The translations under genes were made by a program, and so were the position numbers. Positions 25,777 to 35,404 of a DNA stretch of 64,000 nucleotides are shown one piece after another; position 1 is the stretch's first letter; each line of letters starts with the position of its first letter. This DNA is from Streptomyces syringium. GTDB taxonomy: Bacteria > Actinomycetota > Actinomycetes > Streptomycetales > Streptomycetaceae. The notes under the pieces are model-generated. The model did no database searches and was not told where the DNA came from. It was given only the letters and a program-made list of their open reading frames with translations. The stretch is taken from positions 1,860,001-1,924,000 of the forward strand of contig NZ_JAGIOH010000001.1 of assembly GCF_017876625.1 (NCBI RefSeq), read 5' to 3'.

Positions 25777-26448
25777 TCAGCGCTGTCCGTAGCCGCGGAG
25801 TTTGCCGGCGACCTCGGCGACCTGGGCTCCGGTCAGCAGCGTCGGGGTGTGGCCGGGAACGGTGGCGGCGGTCAGCCAGAGGCGGCACATCCATTCCAGC
25901 TGGGCCGTGCGGTCGTACGCCTGGTCGAGGGTGCTGCCGTAGGTGACCGTGCCGTGGTTGCGCAGCAGGGCACCGGTGCGTCCGTCGAGGGCGGCCAGGA
26001 GGTGGCCGGCCAGTTCCTCGGTGCCGTAGAGGGCGTAGGGGGCGACCCGGACCGGGCCGCCGAGGGCCGCCGCCATGTAGTGGACCAGCGGCAGCTCGTC
26101 GACGAGGGTGGAGACGGCGGTGGCGTGGACGGCGTGGGTGTGCACGATCGCCCGGGCGTCGGTGGCACGGTAGACGGCGAGGTGCATGGGCAGCTCGCTG
26201 GTGGGGGTCAGCTCGCCGAGGACTTGTCGGCCGTCGAGGTCGACGCCGACGGCGTCGCCGGGGCCGAGCCGGTCGTAGGGGACCCCTGAGGGAGTGACAA
26301 GAACAACATCGCCGACCCGTGCGGAGACGTTGCCGGAGGTGCCCACCACCAGCCCCTCCGAGGTGGTGCGACGGGCCGTGGTGACCACGTCCGCCCATGT
26401 CCGCGGGATCTCCCCGGGGTCGGCTATCCGGTCTTCGGTCGCTGTCAT
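25777..26448 (-). CDS. Class II aldolase/adducin family protein
   Basis: 223 residues of the zinc aldolase fold (fuculose/ribulose phosphate aldolase type). Visible motifs are GLVVGTSGNVSARVGD (phosphate-binding SGN), VTPSGVPYD, the metal histidines in HTHAVHA and the late LLRNHGTV. It probably cleaves or epimerises a sugar phosphate, or acts in methionine salvage-like chemistry; the substrate is not determined. ATG at 26448 has GGAGG nine bases upstream. Divergent from the phosphate transporter, sharing the 113-bp region with the PhoP boxes. Confidence 0.85.
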   Translation of the reverse strand: MTATEDRIADPGEIPRTWADVVTTARRTTSEGLVVGTSGNVSARVGDVVLVTPSGVPYDRLGPGDAVGVDLDGRQVLGELTPTSELPMHLAVYRATDARAIVHTHAVHATAVSTLVDELPLVHYMAAALGGPVRVAPYALYGTEELAGHLLAALDGRTGALLRNHGTVTYGSTLDQAYDRTAQLEWMCRLWLTAATVPGHTPTLLTGAQVAEVAGKLRGYGQR

Positions 26449-26490
26449 CGTTATCCGCCTCCGGTTGGCGTCACTGCTCGGTCCGTTCCA

Positions 26491-26512
26491 GTTCACCTTC
26501 CGTTCACCCAGG
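26491..26512 (+). promoter_or_regulatory. PhoP (PHO) box before the phosphate transporter
   Basis: Two contiguous 11-bp direct repeats, GTTCACCTTCC and GTTCACCCAGG, each with the GTTCACC core of Streptomyces PhoP sites. A -10 candidate TACGGT (26518-26523) follows 5 bp later, so the boxes cover the -35 position, as in PhoP-activated promoters. Confidence 0.8.
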
Positions 26513-26561
26513 GTCCCTACGGTCGCCGCGTACCTGACCATCGAGCTGATTGCCTGGGTGA

Positions 26562-27800
26562 ATGGAAAACATCACGCTTCTCATCGGGATCGTGATCGTC
26601 ACGGCCTTGGTGTTCGACTTCACGAACGGCTTCCACGACACGGCCAACGCCATGGCCACCACCATCTCCACCGGGGCGCTCAAGCCCAAGACCGCGGTGG
26701 CCATGTCGGCCGTGCTGAATCTCGTCGGCGCGTTCCTGTCCGTGGAGGTCGCGGCGACGATCTCCAAGGGCATCGTCGACGAATCAGGCATCCGGCCGGA
26801 GATCATCTTCGCCGGACTGGTCGGCGCGATCGTCTGGAACCTGCTCACCTGGCTCGCGGGCCTTCCCTCCAGCTCCTCGCACGCGCTGTTCGGCGGCCTG
26901 ATCGGCGCGACCATCGCCTCGGTGGGCACGGACGCCGTCCACGGTGACGCCGTCGTCATGAAGGTCCTCATCCCCGCCGTCGTCGCCCCGGTCGTGGCCG
27001 GCCTGGCGACCGTGCTCGCGACCCGGCTGACCTACCGCCTGGCGCGCGACACCGACCCCGAGGCCAGCGCCAAGGGCTACCGCGCCGGGCAGATCGCCTC
27101 GGCCGCCCTGGTCTCCCTCGCCCACGGCACCAACGACGCCCAGAAGACCATGGGCATCATCACCCTCGCCCTGATCTCCGGCGGCGCGCTGGGCGCGGAC
27201 GCCGACCCGCCGATGTGGGTCATCGCCTCCGCCGGCATCGCCATCGCGCTCGGCACCTACCTCGGCGGCTGGCGCATCATCCGCACCCTGGGCAAGGGCC
27301 TCGCCGACATCCAGCCGCCGCAGGGCTTCGCCGCCCAGACCGGCGCCGCCGTCACCATCCTGGCCTCCTCCCACATCGGCTTCGCGCTCTCCACCACCCA
27401 GGTCTGCTCCGGCGCCGTCATGGGTGCGGGCAAGGGCCGCAAGGGCGGCGTGGTGCGCTGGTCCACCGCCGGCCGCATGATCGCCGCCTGGGGCCTGACC
27501 CTCCCGGCCGCCGGCCTCGTCGGCGCCGGTGCCGCCCTCCTCGCCGACCGGGGCGACTGGGGCGTCGCCACCGTCGCCGTGCTCGCCGTCGCCGCCTGTG
27601 GCGCGATCTGGCTGGCCTCGCGCCGCAAGCCCGTGACCCACGACAACGTCAACGAGCTCGACGGCCAGCACGCCGAGCCCGCCGGTGTCGTCACCGCCGC
27701 CCTCCAGGCCGTCGCCCCGCCGCCGGCCGGGCTCCTCCCGGACCGGGCCGCCTCGGCTCCCCGCGAGCCCGAGCGCACCCCGGCCGCCGCGACCGGCTGA
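26562..27800 (+). CDS. pit: Low-affinity inorganic phosphate transporter (PiT family)
   Basis: 412-residue membrane protein with about ten helices. The PiT duplication is visible as FDFTNGFHDTANAMATTIST in the first half and LVSLAHGTNDAQKTMGIITL in the second, and it has the GLPSSSSHALFGGLIGA loop. It symports phosphate with H+ or as a metal complex. The C-terminal tail of about 60 residues is Pro/Ala-rich and cytoplasmic. ATG at 26562; the ribosome site is weak. A PhoP box sits just upstream, consistent with phosphate control, and it probably corresponds to S. coelicolor pitH2. Followed by a small membrane protein 33 bp on. Confidence 0.95.
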   Translation: MENITLLIGIVIVTALVFDFTNGFHDTANAMATTISTGALKPKTAVAMSAVLNLVGAFLSVEVAATISKGIVDESGIRPEIIFAGLVGAIVWNLLTWLAGLPSSSSHALFGGLIGATIASVGTDAVHGDAVVMKVLIPAVVAPVVAGLATVLATRLTYRLARDTDPEASAKGYRAGQIASAALVSLAHGTNDAQKTMGIITLALISGGALGADADPPMWVIASAGIAIALGTYLGGWRIIRTLGKGLADIQPPQGFAAQTGAAVTILASSHIGFALSTTQVCSGAVMGAGKGRKGGVVRWSTAGRMIAAWGLTLPAAGLVGAGAALLADRGDWGVATVAVLAVAACGAIWLASRRKPVTHDNVNELDGQHAEPAGVVTAALQAVAPPPAGLLPDRAASAPREPERTPAAATG

Positions 27801-27833
27801 CGCCGGACCAGCCAGCCTTAAGGAAGAACGCTA

Positions 27834-28082
27834 ATGAACATCGACTGGGCATCTCTCGGCCAGGTCTTCGGCGTCAGCCTCGTCGTCACCGTCGCGATGG
27901 TGGGCGTCTTCACCCTCGGCATCGTCGGCACGTCCCGCAAGCCCCAGGGCGCGGGGGACGGCGCCGCCGGCGCGGCGGCGGCCACCACGGCGCCGACCAC
28001 GGTGGCGCGCACCGGCGCGTACGCCTGCTTCGCGCTGTGCGCGGCGGCTGTCGGGTACGGCATCTACCTCATCGTCGCCTGA
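27834..28082 (+). CDS. Small membrane protein downstream of the phosphate transporter
   Basis: 82 residues with two hydrophobic helices (QVFGVSLVVTVAMVGVFTLG and YACFALCAAAVGYGIYLIVA) joined by an Ala/Thr-rich linker. ATG at 27834 has AAGGAAG about eight bases upstream. It is probably co-transcribed with the transporter; small proteins in this place are conserved in Streptomyces. Function unknown, perhaps a transporter subunit. Confidence 0.8.
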   Translation: MNIDWASLGQVFGVSLVVTVAMVGVFTLGIVGTSRKPQGAGDGAAGAAAATTAPTTVARTGAYACFALCAAAVGYGIYLIVA

Positions 28083-28143
28083 TCGTCCGCCGACGACGGT
28101 CCACCCACGGCCCGGGGCGGCCATGGCCGCAGGTCAAACGTGA

Positions 28144-28375
28144 GTTGACGGCCGTTCCCGGGCCGTGGTGGACTTCCGGGGCCAAACGGCGACAGCAAGA
28201 GGAAGCCGGTGCGAGTCCGGCGCGGTCCCGCCACTGTCACCGGGGAGCGCTCCCCCACCCCGTGGGTCCATAGGGGTCACGGCTCGCCGACGCGAGCTGG
28301 AAGACCGGGGGCGGCGCCGATCCGGGAGCCAGGAGACTCTGGTCGCCGGTCACGTCGAACCAGGGCGCGGACCCT
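28144..28375 (+). promoter_or_regulatory. Cobalamin (AdoCbl) riboswitch with upstream promoter
   Basis: It contains the highly conserved core GAAGCCGGTGCGAGTCCGG (28201-28219) followed by the B12 box GCGGTCCCGCCACTGTCACC (28221-28240). The terminal conserved block GAGCCAGGAGACTCTGG (28325-28341) is also visible. A TTGACG at 28144-28149 may be the -35 of its promoter. It precedes cbiB and should repress the cob genes when the coenzyme is abundant, by translational or transcriptional control. Confidence 0.9.
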
Positions 28376-28469
28376 GAGTGAGGACACATCGCGATGCCCG
28401 GCTGCCGCCCCACACCCCCTCCTTCCGTCTTCCGTGCACCCCTCCGAGGCGTGACGGCGGTCTGATCCG

Positions 28470-29555
28470 ATGCGTGCCGATCACGTCGGTTTCGCGTCCG
28501 GTGCCGCGCTCGGCTTCCTCGGCGACCTCCTCGTGGGCGATCCCCGCCGCGGCCACCCCGTGGCCGCCTTCGGGCGCGCCGCGCAAGGCGTCGAGCGACG
28601 GCTGTGGCGTGACCACCGCGGCTACGGCGCCCTGCACACCCTGGTGTGCGCGGGCGGCAGCGCCGCGGGCGCCGCTCTGCTGACCCGTGCCGTACGGAAC
28701 TCCCCCCGCGCGCACATCGCGCTGACCGCCGCCGCCACCTGGGCCGTGCTCGGCGGCACCTCCCTGGGCCGGGAGGCCCGGGCCGTCGGCGGTGCCCTGG
28801 CCGCGGGGGACCTGGACGTCGCCCGGGAGCGGCTGCCGCATCTGTGCGGCCGTGACCCGCAGTCGCTGGACGCGCAGCAGATCGCGCGGGCGGTCGTCGA
28901 GTCCGTCGCCGAGAACACCTCCGACGCCGTCGTGGGCGCCCTCGTCTGGGGCGCCCTGGGCGGTGTGCCCGGGCTCGTCGGCTTCCGCGCGGTCAACACC
29001 CTGGACGCGATGGTCGGCCACAAGTCCGCGCGCTACCGGCGGTTCGGCTGGGCCTCGGCCCGTCTCGACGACGTCGTCGGCTGGCCCGGCGCCCGGCTCA
29101 CCGCCGCCCTCGCCGTCCTGGCCGGCCCCGACCCGCGCGGCGCCTGGCGGGTGGCCCGGCGCGACGCCGCCCGGCACCCGAGCCCCAACGCGGGCCCCGT
29201 CGAGGCCGCCTTCGCCGGTGCGCTCGGCGTCCGGCTGGGCGGCACCCTCGCCTACGCGGGCCGCGTCGAACACCGTCCCGTCCTGGGCGCGGAGCTGCGC
29301 CCGGTCCGGGCGGCCGACATCGAGCGCGCGGTACGGCTCTCGCGCCGGGTGTCGCTGCTGGCCCTCGGGGTCGCGATCGCCGGGCGGTACGCCGTCACCG
29401 GCGCGCGGGCCGCGACGCGCTCCACGAGCGGTGCGCCGACCGGGCGCGCCCTGGGCAGACTTCCGGCGGCCGCCCGGCCCGTACGGACGGTACGGACGGC
29501 ACTACGGATCACACAACGGGTCATAGCTCCCACGCAGCACAGGAGGAACCGGTGA
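28470..29555 (+). CDS. cbiB: Adenosylcobinamide-phosphate synthase CbiB (CobD)
   Basis: 361-residue membrane enzyme that attaches aminopropanol (or its phosphate) to adenosylcobyric acid. Diagnostic motifs are [20 protein letters not shown] at the N-terminus, [20 protein letters not shown], and [20 protein letters not shown]. The Ala/Arg-rich C-terminal 60 residues are not part of the core. ATG at 28470 is about 95 bases after the riboswitch. First gene of the cobalamin operon; its TGA overlaps the next start (GTGA). Confidence 0.9.
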   Translation: MRADHVGFASGAALGFLGDLLVGDPRRGHPVAAFGRAAQGVERRLWRDHRGYGALHTLVCAGGSAAGAALLTRAVRNSPRAHIALTAAATWAVLGGTSLGREARAVGGALAAGDLDVARERLPHLCGRDPQSLDAQQIARAVVESVAENTSDAVVGALVWGALGGVPGLVGFRAVNTLDAMVGHKSARYRRFGWASARLDDVVGWPGARLTAALAVLAGPDPRGAWRVARRDAARHPSPNAGPVEAAFAGALGVRLGGTLAYAGRVEHRPVLGAELRPVRAADIERAVRLSRRVSLLALGVAIAGRYAVTGARAATRSTSGAPTGRALGRLPAAARPVRTVRTALRITQRVIAPTQHRRNR

Positions 29556-31309
29556 CAGCGGACAGGAGCGGGCCCACGGGCCCGCTGGGCGGGGGCCTGC
29601 TGGTGGCCGGGACCACCTCGGACGCGGGCAAGAGCGTGGTCACGGCCGGGATCTGCCGGTGGCTGGTCCGCAAGGGCGTCAAGGTCGCGCCCTTCAAGGC
29701 GCAGAACATGTCGCTGAACTCGTTCGTGACGCGCGAGGGCGCCGAGATCGGCCGGGCGCAGGCCATGCAGGCCGCCGCCGCCCGCGTCGAGCCCAGCGCC
29801 CTGATGAACCCCGTGCTCCTCAAGCCCGGCAGTGACCGCAGCAGCCAGGTGGTGCTGCTGGGCAAGCCGGTGGGCGAACTCAGCGCGCGCGGGTACTTCG
29901 GGGGGCCCGGGGCGCCTGAGGGGTCGTCGGGTGCTTCCCTGTACGGCGGGCGGCGGGAGGCGCTGCTCGGGACGGTGACGGAGTGTCTGGAGGAGCTGCG
30001 GCGTACGCACGACGCGGTGATCTGTGAGGGCGCCGGCAGTCCCGCCGAGATCAATCTGCGCCGCACGGACATCGTCAACATGGGCATCGCCCGGGCGGCC
30101 CGGCTGCCGGTCGTCGTGGTCGGCGACATCGACCGGGGCGGGGTCTTCGCGTCCTTCTTCGGTACGACGGCGCTGCTGTCCCGCGAGGACCAGGCGCACA
30201 TCGCGGGGTACATGGTCAACAAGTTCCGGGGCGATGTGACGCTCCTGGAGCCGGGCCTTGAGATGCTGCGGGACCTCACCGGCCGGCCGACCGTGGGCGT
30301 GCTGCCGTTCGCGCACGGCCTCGGCATCGACGAGGAAGACGGTCTGCGGGTCTCGATGCGCGGCGCGGTGCGCGAGTCGGTGGTGGCCCCGCCGCACGGC
30401 GCGGACGTGCTGCGCGTCGCGGTGTGCGCGGTGCCGCTGATGTCGAACTTCACGGACGTCGACGCGCTGGCCGCGGAGCCGGGCGTGATCGTGCGCTTCG
30501 TGGACCGCCCGGAAGAGCTGGCCGACGCGGACCTGGTCATCGTGCCGGGCACCCGGGGGACGGTGAAGGCCCTGGCCTGGCTGCGGGAGCGCGGGCTCGC
30601 GGACGCGCTGAAGCGGCGCGCCGCCGAGGGGCGGCCGGTGCTGGGCATCTGCGGCGGCTACCAGCTGCTGGGCGAGCGCATCGAGGACGACGTGGAGTCC
30701 CGGGCCGGCACGGTCGAGGGCCTCGGGCTGCTGCCGGTGCGGGTGCGGTTCGCCCGGGAGAAGACGCTGGAGCGCCCGGTCGGCGAGGCGCTCGGCGAGC
30801 GCGTGGAGGGCTACGAGATCCACCACGGCGTCGCGGAGGTGACCGGCGGGGACGAAGCGTTCGTCTCCGACGGCCATGGCCGCGGCCTGGACGGCTGCCG
30901 GGTGGGTTCGGTCTGGGGTACGCACTGGCACGGTTCGCTGGAGAGCGACGGCTTCCGCCGGGCGTTCCTGCGGCGCGTGGCGGACGCGGCGGGCCGGTCC
31001 TTCGTCCCGGCGCCGGACACCAGTTTCGCGGCCCTGCGCGAGGAACAGCTGGACCGGCTCGGTGATCTGATCGAGCGGCACGCGGACACGGACGCGCTGC
31101 TGCGGCTGATCGAGCAGGGGGTGCCGGCCGGGCTGCCGTTCGTCCCGCCCGGTGCGCCCGCGCACCCCGCCGACGCCCCCGCGGACGGGAAGCCGGCCGT
31201 CCCCGCACAACCCTCGGACGGCGCGGCGGACACCACGCCGGAGACCGCCGCCGCCGAGGCGCCCGACCAGAGTCGTTCCTTTGAAGCCCTTGAAGGGGGT
31301 ACCCGCTGA
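29552..31309 (+). CDS. cobQ: Cobyric acid synthase CobQ
   Basis: 585 residues. The N-terminal P-loop-like ATPase ([19 protein letters not shown], then [16 protein letters not shown]) and a C-terminal class I glutamine amidotransferase with the nucleophile region [14 protein letters not shown]. It amidates four carboxyls of adenosylcobyrinic a,c-diamide. It is longer than the usual 480-510 residues: the last 60 are an acidic, Pro/Ala/Thr-rich tail with no recognisable domain. GTG at 29552 overlaps the cbiB stop, with AGGAGG upstream. It shares one base with the next ATG (TGATG). Confidence 0.95.
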   Translation: MTADRSGPTGPLGGGLLVAGTTSDAGKSVVTAGICRWLVRKGVKVAPFKAQNMSLNSFVTREGAEIGRAQAMQAAAARVEPSALMNPVLLKPGSDRSSQVVLLGKPVGELSARGYFGGPGAPEGSSGASLYGGRREALLGTVTECLEELRRTHDAVICEGAGSPAEINLRRTDIVNMGIARAARLPVVVVGDIDRGGVFASFFGTTALLSREDQAHIAGYMVNKFRGDVTLLEPGLEMLRDLTGRPTVGVLPFAHGLGIDEEDGLRVSMRGAVRESVVAPPHGADVLRVAVCAVPLMSNFTDVDALAAEPGVIVRFVDRPEELADADLVIVPGTRGTVKALAWLRERGLADALKRRAAEGRPVLGICGGYQLLGERIEDDVESRAGTVEGLGLLPVRVRFAREKTLERPVGEALGERVEGYEIHHGVAEVTGGDEAFVSDGHGRGLDGCRVGSVWGTHWHGSLESDGFRRAFLRRVADAAGRSFVPAPDTSFAALREEQLDRLGDLIERHADTDALLRLIEQGVPAGLPFVPPGAPAHPADAPADGKPAVPAQPSDGAADTTPETAAAEAPDQSRSFEALEGGTR

Positions 31310-33429
31310 TGGCCTCGGCCACCTACCCGTTCACCGCGGTCGTCGGAATGGACGACATGCGGTTGGGTCTGCTGCTCAACGCGATCTCGCCGTCGATCGG
31401 CGGTGTGCTCGTCCGGGGCGAGAAGGGGACCGCCAAGAGCACGATGGTGCGCGGCATCGCGGCGCTGATGCCCGCCGTCGACGTCGTCACCGGCTGCCGC
31501 TTCTCCTGCGACCCCGCCCTGCCCGATCCCGCCTGCCCCGACGGCCCGCACGCCGACGGCGACCGCGCGGCCGGTGGCGCGCGCGCCGCCAGGATGGTCG
31601 AACTGCCGGTCGGTGCCTCCGAGGACCGGCTCGTGGGCGCGCTCGACATCGAACGGGCCCTGTCGGAGGGCGTGAAGGCCTTCGAGCCGGGCCTGCTGGC
31701 CGACGCGCACCGCGGCGTGCTGTACGTCGACGAGGTCAATCTCCTCCACGACCACCTGGTCGACCTGCTGTTGGACGCCGCCGCCATGGGCTCCTCCTAC
31801 GTCGAGCGCGAGGGTGTCTCCGTCCGTCACGCGGCCCGTTTCCTGCTCGTCGGGACGATGAACCCCGAGGAGGGCGAGCTGCGGCCGCAGTTGCTGGACC
31901 GCTTCGGGCTGACCGTCGAGGTCGCGGCCTCGCGGGAGACCGACGAGCGGGTCGAGGTCGTGCGCCGCAGGCTCGCCTACGACGAGGACCCGGCGGCGTT
32001 CGCCGCCAAGTGGGCCGCCGAGGAGGACGCGCTGCGCGAGCGGATCGCCGCCGCCCGCGCGCTGCTGCCGGGCGTGCGGCTGGGTGACGGCGCGCTGCGC
32101 CGGATCGCCGCGGTGTGCGCCGGGTTCGAGGTCGACGGCATGCGCGCGGACATCGTGACCGCGCGGACGGCGACGGCGCTCGCCGCCTGGGCGGGGCGCA
32201 CGGACGTGACCGCCGAGGACGTCCGGCAGGCAGCGCTGCTGGCGCTGCCGCACCGGCGCCGGCGCAATCCCTTCGACGCGCCGGGGCTGGACGAGGACCG
32301 GCTGGACGAGATCCTCCGGCAGTTCGAGGAGGACGAGCCGGAGCCCGAGCCGGAGGACCCGGACGGCGGCCCCGACGACGGCCCGGACGGCGGTCCCGGC
32401 GGCGGTGAGAGTCCCGAGGACGGGCAGCAGGGCACACCGGACGTCCCGGAACAGCGGGAGGAGCCCACGCGGGACGACTCCCCCGGCGAGCCGTCGGCCG
32501 CCCCCGAGGGCACTCCGAGCACCCAGCCGGACCCGGCAGCCGGTCACAGCGACCAGAACGACCGGACCGGTCGGGCCGAGGGCGGCGAGAGTGCCGTCGT
32601 GGGGGCCGCCGAGCCGTTCCGGACGCGCAAGCTCGACGTGCCCGGGCTCGGCGAGGGCGCCGACGGGCGCCGCTCCCGGGCGCGCACCGCGCACGGCCGG
32701 ACCACGGGGGCGCGCCGCCCGCGGGGCGCCCTGTCCAAGCTGCACCTGGCGGCGACCGTGCAGGCCGCGGCCCCGCATCAGCGGGCGCGCGGCCGTTCGG
32801 GGCCGGGCCTGGTGGTGCGCCGGGACGATCTGCGGGAGGCGGTGCGCGAGGGCCGCGAGGGCAATCTCGTGCTGTTCGTCGTGGACGCCTCCGGTTCGAT
32901 GGCGGCCCGTAAGCGGATGGGCGCGGTCAAGGGCGCGGTGCTGTCGCTGCTGCTCGACGCGTACCAGCGCCGCGACAAGATCGGCATGATCACCTTCCGG
33001 GGGTCGGGCGCGGCGGTGGCGCTGCCGCCGACGTCGTCGGTGGAGGCGGGCGCGGCGCGGCTGGAGAAGCTGCCGACCGGTGGCCGCACCCCGCTGGCGG
33101 CCGGGCTGCTCCAGGCGCACGAGGTGCTGCGGCTGGAGCGGCTGCGGGACCCGTCGCGGCGGCCGCTGCTGGTCGTGGTGACCGACGGGCGGGCCACGGG
33201 CGGCCCCGAGCCGCTGGTCCGGGCGACGCGGGCGGCACGGATGCTGGCGGGCGAGGGCACGGCGTCGGTGGTCGTCGACTGCGAGTCGGGGCCGGTGCGG
33301 CTCGGGCTGGCGGGCGAGCTGGGCCGCGAGCTGCGCGGACCGGTCGTGACCCTCGACGAGCTGCGCGCGGACAGCGTCTCCGCGCTGGTCAGGACCGTAA
33401 CGAACACGAACTCCAGGAGGGCCGCGTAA
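31309..33429 (+). CDS. Fused AAA+/VWA chelatase (putative cobalt or magnesium chelatase subunit)
   Basis: 706 residues. The AAA+ part resembles BchI/CobS with Walker A GEKGTAKST (about 37-45) and Walker B VLYVDEVNLL, then FLLVGTMNPEEGELRPQLLD. An acidic Pro/Gly/Asp-rich linker (about 340-440) joins a VWA domain whose MIDAS motif is DASGSM (526-531). This is the ChlI-ChlD type fusion of actinobacterial cobalamin clusters. The large chelatase subunit CobN is not next to it, although I recall it in the S. coelicolor cluster. ATG at 31309 overlaps the cobQ stop by one base. Confidence 0.85.
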   Translation: MASATYPFTAVVGMDDMRLGLLLNAISPSIGGVLVRGEKGTAKSTMVRGIAALMPAVDVVTGCRFSCDPALPDPACPDGPHADGDRAAGGARAARMVELPVGASEDRLVGALDIERALSEGVKAFEPGLLADAHRGVLYVDEVNLLHDHLVDLLLDAAAMGSSYVEREGVSVRHAARFLLVGTMNPEEGELRPQLLDRFGLTVEVAASRETDERVEVVRRRLAYDEDPAAFAAKWAAEEDALRERIAAARALLPGVRLGDGALRRIAAVCAGFEVDGMRADIVTARTATALAAWAGRTDVTAEDVRQAALLALPHRRRRNPFDAPGLDEDRLDEILRQFEEDEPEPEPEDPDGGPDDGPDGGPGGGESPEDGQQGTPDVPEQREEPTRDDSPGEPSAAPEGTPSTQPDPAAGHSDQNDRTGRAEGGESAVVGAAEPFRTRKLDVPGLGEGADGRRSRARTAHGRTTGARRPRGALSKLHLAATVQAAAPHQRARGRSGPGLVVRRDDLREAVREGREGNLVLFVVDASGSMAARKRMGAVKGAVLSLLLDAYQRRDKIGMITFRGSGAAVALPPTSSVEAGAARLEKLPTGGRTPLAAGLLQAHEVLRLERLRDPSRRPLLVVVTDGRATGGPEPLVRATRAARMLAGEGTASVVVDCESGPVRLGLAGELGRELRGPVVTLDELRADSVSALVRTVTNTNSRRAA

Positions 33430-34037
33430 TGCCACAGGGACAGCCGAGTGTCGTACCCGACGACGGGCTCACCACACGTCAGCGCCGCAACCGGCCGTTG
33501 GTCTTCGTCCACACCGGCATCGGCAAGGGCAAGTCGACGGCCGCGTTCGGGCTGGCGCTGCGGGCGTGGAACCAGGGCTGGCCCGTCGGGGTGTTCCAGT
33601 TCGTGAAGTCGGCGAAGTGGAAGGTCGGCGAGGAGAACGCGCTGCGGGTGCTCGGCGCCTCGGGCGAGGGCGGGAGCGTCGACTGGCACAAGATGGGCGA
33701 GGGCTGGTCGTGGATCCAGCGCGACGCCAAGGAGGGCGAGCTCAGCAACGAGGACAAGGCCCGCGAGGGCTGGGAGCAGGTCAAGCGGGACCTGGCGGCG
33801 GAGAAGTACAAGCTGTACGTGCTGGACGAGTTCGCGTACCCGATGCACTGGGGGTGGATCGACACGGACGAGGTGATCTCGGTGCTGCGCGACCGCCCCG
33901 GCACGCAGCACGTCGTGATCACGGGTCGCAACGCCCCGCAGGCGCTGGTGGACTTCGCGGATCTGGTGACCGACATGTCGAAGGTCAAGCACCCGATGGA
34001 CGCCGGTCAGAAGGGCCAGCGGGGCATCGAGTGGTGA
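33429..34037 (+). CDS. cobO: Cob(I)yrinic acid a,c-diamide adenosyltransferase CobO
   Basis: 202 residues of the CobA/BtuR/CobO family, which transfer adenosyl from ATP to Co(I) corrinoids. The P-loop HTGIGKGKSTAAFG is at about 28-41. WKVGEENALRVLG and the late LVDFADLVTDMSKVKHP follow the family. Walker B-type region: YVLDEFAYPMHWGW. ATG at 33429 overlaps the upstream TAA (TAATG). The gene ends GTGGTGA, with a GTGA overlap into cobB. Confidence 0.95.
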   Translation: MPQGQPSVVPDDGLTTRQRRNRPLVFVHTGIGKGKSTAAFGLALRAWNQGWPVGVFQFVKSAKWKVGEENALRVLGASGEGGSVDWHKMGEGWSWIQRDAKEGELSNEDKAREGWEQVKRDLAAEKYKLYVLDEFAYPMHWGWIDTDEVISVLRDRPGTQHVVITGRNAPQALVDFADLVTDMSKVKHPMDAGQKGQRGIEW

Positions 34038-35404
34038 GTACGCGCATCCCCCGTCTGGTCATCGCCGCCCCGGCCTCCGGCAGCGGGAAGACGACCGTCG
34101 CCACCGGGCTGATGCGGGCCTTCGCGGACGCCGGGCTGGCGGTGTCCCCGCACAAGGTCGGCCCGGACTACATCGACCCCGGCTATCACACGCTCGCGAC
34201 GGGCCGCCCGGGCCGCAATCTGGACGCCTATATGTGCGGTCCCCGGCAGGTGGAGCCGCTGTTCCTGCACGGGGCGGCGGGCTGCGATCTCGCGGTGGTC
34301 GAGGGCGTGATGGGCCTGTTCGACGGTGCCAGCGGCCAGGGCGAGCTGGCGTCGACGGCCCATGTGGCGAAGCTGCTGCGGGCGCCGGTGGTGCTGGTCG
34401 TCGACGCGTCGTCGCAGTCGCGTTCGGTGGCGGCGCTGGTGCACGGCTTCGCGTCCTGGGACCCGGAGGTGCGGGTCGCGGGCGTGATCCTCAACAAGGT
34501 CGGCTCGGACCGCCACGAGCGGTTGTTGCGGGAGGCGCTGGACGAGTCCGGCGTCCCGGTGCTGGGCGCGCTGCGGCGCGCCCCGGCCGTGCACACGCCG
34601 AGCCGCCACCTGGGCCTGGTGCCGGTCGCCGAGCGCAGCACCGAGGCCCTCGACGCGGTGGCCGCCCAGGCGGACCGGGTCCGCGAGGGCTGCGACCTGG
34701 AAGCCCTGTTGGCGCTGGCGCGCAGCGCGCCCGCGCTGACGGCGCAGGCCTGGGACCCGACGGCGTCGTGCCCGCCCGACGGCGGGCAGCCGAGCGGCCC
34801 GCGCCCCGTCGTCGCCGTGGCGGGCGGGGCCGCGTTCACCTTCTCGTACGCGGAACACACGGAGCTGCTCACCGCCGCGGGCGCGGACGTCGTGACCTTC
34901 GACCCGCTCCGGGACGAGAAGCTGCCCCCCGGCACCGCCGGCCTCGTCATCGGCGGCGGCTTCCCCGAGATGTACGCCCCGGAGCTGTCCGCGAACGAGC
35001 CGCTGCGCAAGGCCGTGGCCGACCTGGCGGCGAGCGGGGCGCCGGTGGCCGCCGAGTGCGCGGGACTGCTGTATCTCTCCCGGTCCCTCGACGGGAAGCC
35101 GATGTGCGGGGTGCTGCCGGCCGAGGCGCGGATGTCGGAGCGCCTGACCCTCGGTTATCGCGAGGCCGTGGCGATCGCGGACAATCCGCTGGCCGCTGCG
35201 GGGACGCGGGTGCGCGGTCACGAGTTCCACCGCACGGTGATCGAGCCGGGTGCGGGCGACACGCCCGCGTGGGGGTTCACCGCCCCGGAGCGCCGCGTCG
35301 AGGGCTTCGCGTCGGGCGGGGTCCACGCGTCGTATCTGCATGTGCACTGGGCGGGCGCGCCCGGTACGGCGGAGCGGTTCGTGGCAGGCCTGCCACGCCC
35401 GTGA
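34034..35404 (+). CDS. cobB: Cobyrinate a,c-diamide synthase CobB
   Basis: 456 residues. An N-terminal dethiobiotin-synthetase-like P-loop, PASGSGKTT (residues 13-21), is followed by GPDYIDPGYHTLATGRPGRN. The glutaminase half has the nucleophile region APVAAECAGLLYLSRS. It amidates the a and c carboxyls of cobyrinic acid. GTG at 34034 is fixed by its 4-nt overlap (GTGA) with the cobO stop codon. Its own TGA overlaps the next start in the same way. A chain of 1-4 nt overlaps implies a tightly coupled operon. Confidence 0.9.
   Translation: MSTRIPRLVIAAPASGSGKTTVATGLMRAFADAGLAVSPHKVGPDYIDPGYHTLATGRPGRNLDAYMCGPRQVEPLFLHGAAGCDLAVVEGVMGLFDGASGQGELASTAHVAKLLRAPVVLVVDASSQSRSVAALVHGFASWDPEVRVAGVILNKVGSDRHERLLREALDESGVPVLGALRRAPAVHTPSRHLGLVPVAERSTEALDAVAAQADRVREGCDLEALLALARSAPALTAQAWDPTASCPPDGGQPSGPRPVVAVAGGAAFTFSYAEHTELLTAAGADVVTFDPLRDEKLPPGTAGLVIGGGFPEMYAPELSANEPLRKAVADLAASGAPVAAECAGLLYLSRSLDGKPMCGVLPAEARMSERLTLGYREAVAIADNPLAAAGTRVRGHEFHRTVIEPGAGDTPAWGFTAPERRVEGFASGGVHASYLHVHWAGAPGTAERFVAGLPRP

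Noticed and set aside
22933..26289. Very long plus-strand open frame (about 1118 codons)
   Set aside because: It is antisense to the helical-repeat, hydrolase and aldolase genes, which have real motifs. Gly/Arg/Glu-rich translation without domains is the usual shadow in high-GC DNA.
28083..28143. Possible gene between the small membrane protein and the riboswitch
   Set aside because: About 60 bp only, with no start or ribosome site.
30811..33435. Long minus-strand frame opposite cobQ and the chelatase
   Set aside because: Arg/His/Pro-rich shadow; the plus strand carries Walker and VWA motifs.
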